Part shown: positions 60,875-64,000 of the stretch, piece by piece
Layout: every line of letters starts with the position of its first letter
Position numbering within the stretch: the first letter of the stretch is position 1
NCBI GenBank assembly: GCA_020633675.1
Contig: JACKDE010000001.1
Location: 682,001-746,000 of the forward strand
Reading direction: 5' to 3'
Origin: Deferribacteres bacterium
GTDB taxonomy: Bacteria; Zhuqueibacterota; Zhuqueibacteria; Zhuqueibacterales; Geothermadaptataceae
Length of the DNA stretch: 64,000 bases
Made by a program: the position numbers and the translations under genes
Notes under the pieces: generated by a model
Seen by the model: the letters and a program-made list of their open reading frames with translations, nothing else
Databases searched by the model: none
What the model was told of the DNA's origin: nothing

Positions 60875-63859
60875 TTAGTCAATCGAAATAATGCCTTCCT
60901 GACTTTTGCCGTTAATGGCAACAGTTAGTGGCTCCGCCATCTGTATATGCCACACAAATTCCTGCTTCGAGCGAACATGCTGCTGTTTCAGCCAGCGCCA
61001 GTTTAAGAAATGCCTGGTATTTGCCGGATTGATGGTAAAATAGCCGATCTTAAACGAGCTGACATTCTGAAAAAAATGAGACGCCTGCGAAGGTTCAATC
61101 ACCATTTCTTTGATGCCGCTCTCGATGATCACTTTGGCTCCTGCGATTTCTTCCCAATGCACGGGCACCCCGAGCCAGGAATCGTAGCTTCCAAGGCGAC
61201 CGAGTGTGATCAGCAGGTAGGGCAAGCCCTTTTCGAGCAACAATCGGTTGTAATGCTTCACCTCGGTGGCAATGGTTCTTGTTTGGGATCGGTCAAACTT
61301 ATCGCGGTCGACGACAATAATGTCACGGATACTCTTCATAATTCCGTTCCCTAAAACCTGATTGCTGAAGCATAAGGTGGAGCCTTTTTTTTCAGGATTA
61401 AATTCGATTTTGACATATTCGCTTTTTCGTTCAACCGGCCGCATTTGCAGCAAGCAAAATTCATGTGGCTTGTCGGGAGCTTTAGAAAAACGCACTGCAA
61501 ACTCGATCTCAATATCATTTCCCATACCTCGCTTGCCGATCTCCAAAACAGTTTGCAGGATTTCAGACAAGGGTAGAATCTCCTGTTTGAGCACAGGCGC
61601 CAGCGTAATGAGCCGCTGCCCGCGCCGGGAAACACCGTCGTAGATTGCGTTGTTCTCAGGCGAATACGTCGATGCGACATAGCGCAGCGAACTGTCTTTT
61701 TCGGCATGACTCACGGGCAACTGCATCAGATCGTCGATTGATTGCACATCGGTTTTGTGCAAATGAATGGCATAGAAATCTGTTTGATTGTTATACAGTG
61801 CCTGATCGACAGAATTCAATTGTGCAACGTGTTTTGGGTATGCAGGGCAGAATGTCAGGCTTTTTTTGCCTTCGACAACCGTTTTACCCATGCCCAAGGC
61901 TGCGGAAGCGATACCATCATCGGGCTTTTGCGGCGAAACGCTGTAATAGTTAAAGGACTTCGCAACGCCGGAAATCTCAGGGTAGAAATAGTCATCGTAT
62001 CGATTCCCTACCAAATTTTGGATGACGATTGCCATGCGCTCTTCTTCATTGCGGAATGAAGTATACTGAATGTAGGTTCGTGCTCTTTTCGAATAGGTAG
62101 AAGCATACACCATTTTGATCGCACGCAGAAGCTGTTGCAGGCGCACATCAATAGAGTCGTCGTTGTTGGCGAGCATGAGTGTATCATACACACCGGCGAA
62201 CGGGAAATATTGCGAATCTTCCAGCAAGCTGGACGACCGTACCGCGATAGGTTGCTTGATTTTGAGCAAATAATCGCGCAAATGGCCGGATATGTTACCG
62301 GGGAATTCAGCCTTTAAAAAGATTTCGTGAAGGTACTTGTCATCCTGGATATCCAGTGCACTGCTTTTTAAATTGTTCATTTGCATGAATTCTTCGAATA
62401 TATTGGTGCCGAGAATCAGTGCTGCCGGAACGCCGATGGCAATATTTTCGAACTTATCGCCTAAATTATTCACATTGACAAGCAAATTTAGAAAACTCAG
62501 GCCTCTGGCTTTGCCACCGATGGATCCACCGCCTATGCGGGCAAACCCGAACTGTGGATCATAGCTGTTTTTATTGAAATCCACCAGAATTCCGCGCGAT
62601 TGCATGCTGATATAGAGCTCCAGAGAATTGACCAAATCATCACGCAAATCTTCGATATTTTCATAGTGGGAGATCTTTCGTGGTCGCAGCTTGTTGGCAA
62701 GCCAGAACTCGCACCTGGCCTTTAACCAATTTGAAAAATGATTGCGGTCTGAGTGGAATTTTATGCTTTCTGCCGGGACCGTTTTCAGGCCATGCAGCAA
62801 CGTGTTTAAATCATTTGCCCTGGCCACTTCTTCCCCGGATGCGGTGCGGAAGATGAAATCTCCGAAACCGAGATTGTCGAAGACGAATTCACGCATATCC
62901 CGCAACAGGTGCTGGGAATCCTTGTGCAGGAAAGAAGCACCGGCTGCCCATGCTGCTTCGCGGAGCTCGATGCTGTGAGACTGCAGCAGGATTGGAATAT
63001 CTGATTTATGCGATTTGACAAATCTCGCAAAGTGCAAGCCGGCCTCTTCATCGCGCACGCCATTGCGCACGTAATTGATATCGGAGATCACACCGAGGAT
63101 ATAATCCTCATACGCTTCAAAATATTTACATGCTTCTTCGTAGTTGGTCGCCAATAGAATTTTAGGCCGCGCTCGCATGCGCAAAAATTTGTGCTGCAGA
63201 TTGATTCCCTGTTCCATAAGTTCCTGTGATTGCTGCAAGAGCTCGGAATAGAGTAGCGGCAAATAGGATGAATAGAACCGTATATTATCTTCAACCAAGA
63301 GGATGACCTGCACGCCGGCGTTTTTTACATCTTGTTCGACATTCCTGGCATCTTCAATCACTTTTAGAATCGAGATAATGAGACGGAAATCACCGGTCCA
63401 GGTAAAAATGCGATCAAAGGGATTGTGCTCGCTGCTCACCAGGCGTGGATTGAACTCGCTGGTATCAAAAACAAGATGCACAATGGGAAGATTGGGATTG
63501 AGTTTTTTCGCATTGTCGGCAAACTCTGCAACAGTAATGTCTGAGCTGTGCGCCGTGGTGATGATCAGGTCGAAACGGTGATCGCCCTGCAGCAATTTGA
63601 GCGCCCGGCGGCCGCTTTCCACCCGCACAATCTCGGGCGTATGGGAGAGGTTGAGCTGATAGTATTCCTCACGCAAAAATTCGTACATATGACCATCTTC
63701 TTCCAGCAAAAAAAGGTTGTATTGGCTGGAAACAAGCAGAATTTCGCGCGTCCTGTAGTGCATGAGGTTTTGGAATACTTTAAACCGGTCGCCGGTTGGG
63801 AAATCGGTGTGGAAGGCATGAACAACCCGATCCGCGGATTTGTTGGATTTGTTTTCCAT
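60875..63859 (-). CDS. REC-REC-PEP/pyruvate-binding (PPDK N-terminal-like) protein
   Basis: The protein has 994 residues from ATG 63859 (AGGA 8 bp upstream; a longer frame adds 28 unlikely residues). Residues about 35-170 resemble a receiver domain without a phospho-aspartate. Residues about 183-330 form a second receiver with LLVEDN (Glu190, Asp191), Asp260 in GVISDINY, Ser294 or Ser296 and Lys313, so it may be phosphorylatable. From about 440 the chain has the ATP-grasp fold of pyruvate phosphate dikinase (GGGSIGGKARGLSFLN, PIAVRSSSLLEDSQ, GMGKTVVEG, LQMRPVE). The swivelling phospho-His and PEP domains of true dikinases are absent. Its function is unknown; it may phosphorylate a partner. 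Confidence 0.85.
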   Translation of the reverse strand: MENKSNKSADRVVHAFHTDFPTGDRFKVFQNLMHYRTREILLVSSQYNLFLLEEDGHMYEFLREEYYQLNLSHTPEIVRVESGRRALKLLQGDHRFDLIITTAHSSDITVAEFADNAKKLNPNLPIVHLVFDTSEFNPRLVSSEHNPFDRIFTWTGDFRLIISILKVIEDARNVEQDVKNAGVQVILLVEDNIRFYSSYLPLLYSELLQQSQELMEQGINLQHKFLRMRARPKILLATNYEEACKYFEAYEDYILGVISDINYVRNGVRDEEAGLHFARFVKSHKSDIPILLQSHSIELREAAWAAGASFLHKDSQHLLRDMREFVFDNLGFGDFIFRTASGEEVARANDLNTLLHGLKTVPAESIKFHSDRNHFSNWLKARCEFWLANKLRPRKISHYENIEDLRDDLVNSLELYISMQSRGILVDFNKNSYDPQFGFARIGGGSIGGKARGLSFLNLLVNVNNLGDKFENIAIGVPAALILGTNIFEEFMQMNNLKSSALDIQDDKYLHEIFLKAEFPGNISGHLRDYLLKIKQPIAVRSSSLLEDSQYFPFAGVYDTLMLANNDDSIDVRLQQLLRAIKMVYASTYSKRARTYIQYTSFRNEEERMAIVIQNLVGNRYDDYFYPEISGVAKSFNYYSVSPQKPDDGIASAALGMGKTVVEGKKSLTFCPAYPKHVAQLNSVDQALYNNQTDFYAIHLHKTDVQSIDDLMQLPVSHAEKDSSLRYVASTYSPENNAIYDGVSRRGQRLITLAPVLKQEILPLSEILQTVLEIGKRGMGNDIEIEFAVRFSKAPDKPHEFCLLQMRPVERKSEYVKIEFNPEKKGSTLCFSNQVLGNGIMKSIRDIIVVDRDKFDRSQTRTIATEVKHYNRLLLEKGLPYLLITLGRLGSYDSWLGVPVHWEEIAGAKVIIESGIKEMVIEPSQASHFFQNVSSFKIGYFTINPANTRHFLNWRWLKQQHVRSKQEFVWHIQMAEPLTVAINGKSQEGIISID

Positions 63860-64000
63860 TGCTTGTCCTGGCTGGTTTGGAGGCGATTCGAAACTTTTTT
63901 TAGTGTTGATGTCCGGAGTACGGCTTTGCGGCAGCAGAAACACCGAAATTGGATGACTGCCTTAACCTGAGTTCGATATAAGCAAAGCATCGGATTCTTC

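Overview
The window is about 64 kb of densely coding bacterial chromosome. Four secreted proteins end in a FlgD-like/type IX-type C-terminal sorting module, three of them with the core YPNPFNPTTVIRY. There are many carbohydrate-active lipoproteins, outer-membrane barrel proteins, TolC-type exporters and a periplasmic-propeller sensor kinase. That combination is typical of Gram-negative lineages such as Calditrichota, candidate phylum KSB1 and Ignavibacteria (inference from protein style; no rRNA or marker gene is present). No tRNA, rRNA, CRISPR array or transposase was seen.

Layout. (1) 1-2835: the 3' end of an outer-membrane barrel gene, an RsbW-like anti-sigma kinase and a membrane-anchored SpoIIE/RsbU phosphatase (a partner-switching pair). 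(2) 3051-5899: a small secreted FnIII/sorting-domain protein, then a ferric-iron-type ABC binding protein and ATPase without a permease. (3) 5896-21408, all on the minus strand: two back-to-back tripartite exporters, each led by its own TetR gene with a palindromic operator. The first is an ABC-2 system of YbhGFSR type with TolC. The second is an RND pump with adaptor and NodT-type channel. A type III polyketide synthase and an ICMT-type methyltransferase (BpsA/BpsB-like) follow it. Together they look like a module that makes, methylates and exports an alkylpyrone or alkylresorcinol lipid. (4) 21629-25960: dipeptide-type ABC permeases and one ATPase, with no binding protein, and a porin-like barrel.

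(5) 26312-42450: plant-polysaccharide catabolism. It holds GH43, GH29 and GH51 enzymes, aldose epimerase, ManD mannonate dehydratase, an SDR of the mannonate oxidoreductase type, xylose isomerase, a FAH-family 2-keto-3-deoxypentonate dehydratase beside an alpha-ketoglutarate-semialdehyde dehydrogenase, and a complete DctPQM TRAP transporter. Pentoses and hexuronates released outside would be imported and funnelled to KDG or alpha-ketoglutarate. A 46-residue single-span membrane protein lies between GH51 and the epimerase. (6) 42607-48779: a PLP decarboxylase, a PIG-L deacetylase and a large orphan sensor kinase.

(7) 49083-60720: three tandem giant surface-protein genes. Their N-terminal parts are unrelated (Calx-beta plus beta-helix; about 13 Asp-box propeller units; jelly-roll-like plus beta-helix). 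They share a nearly identical roughly 360-residue C-terminal module. The middle gene carries six frameshifts, while its neighbours are intact. Two of the genes have a conserved, structured leader of about 150 nt preceded by a terminator and a TTTTACA inverted repeat. (8) 60875-63859: an unusual REC-REC-PEP/pyruvate-binding protein on the minus strand.

The most notable candidates for something undescribed are the tandem shared-module surface proteins with their duplicated leader, and the type III PKS plus double-exporter island.
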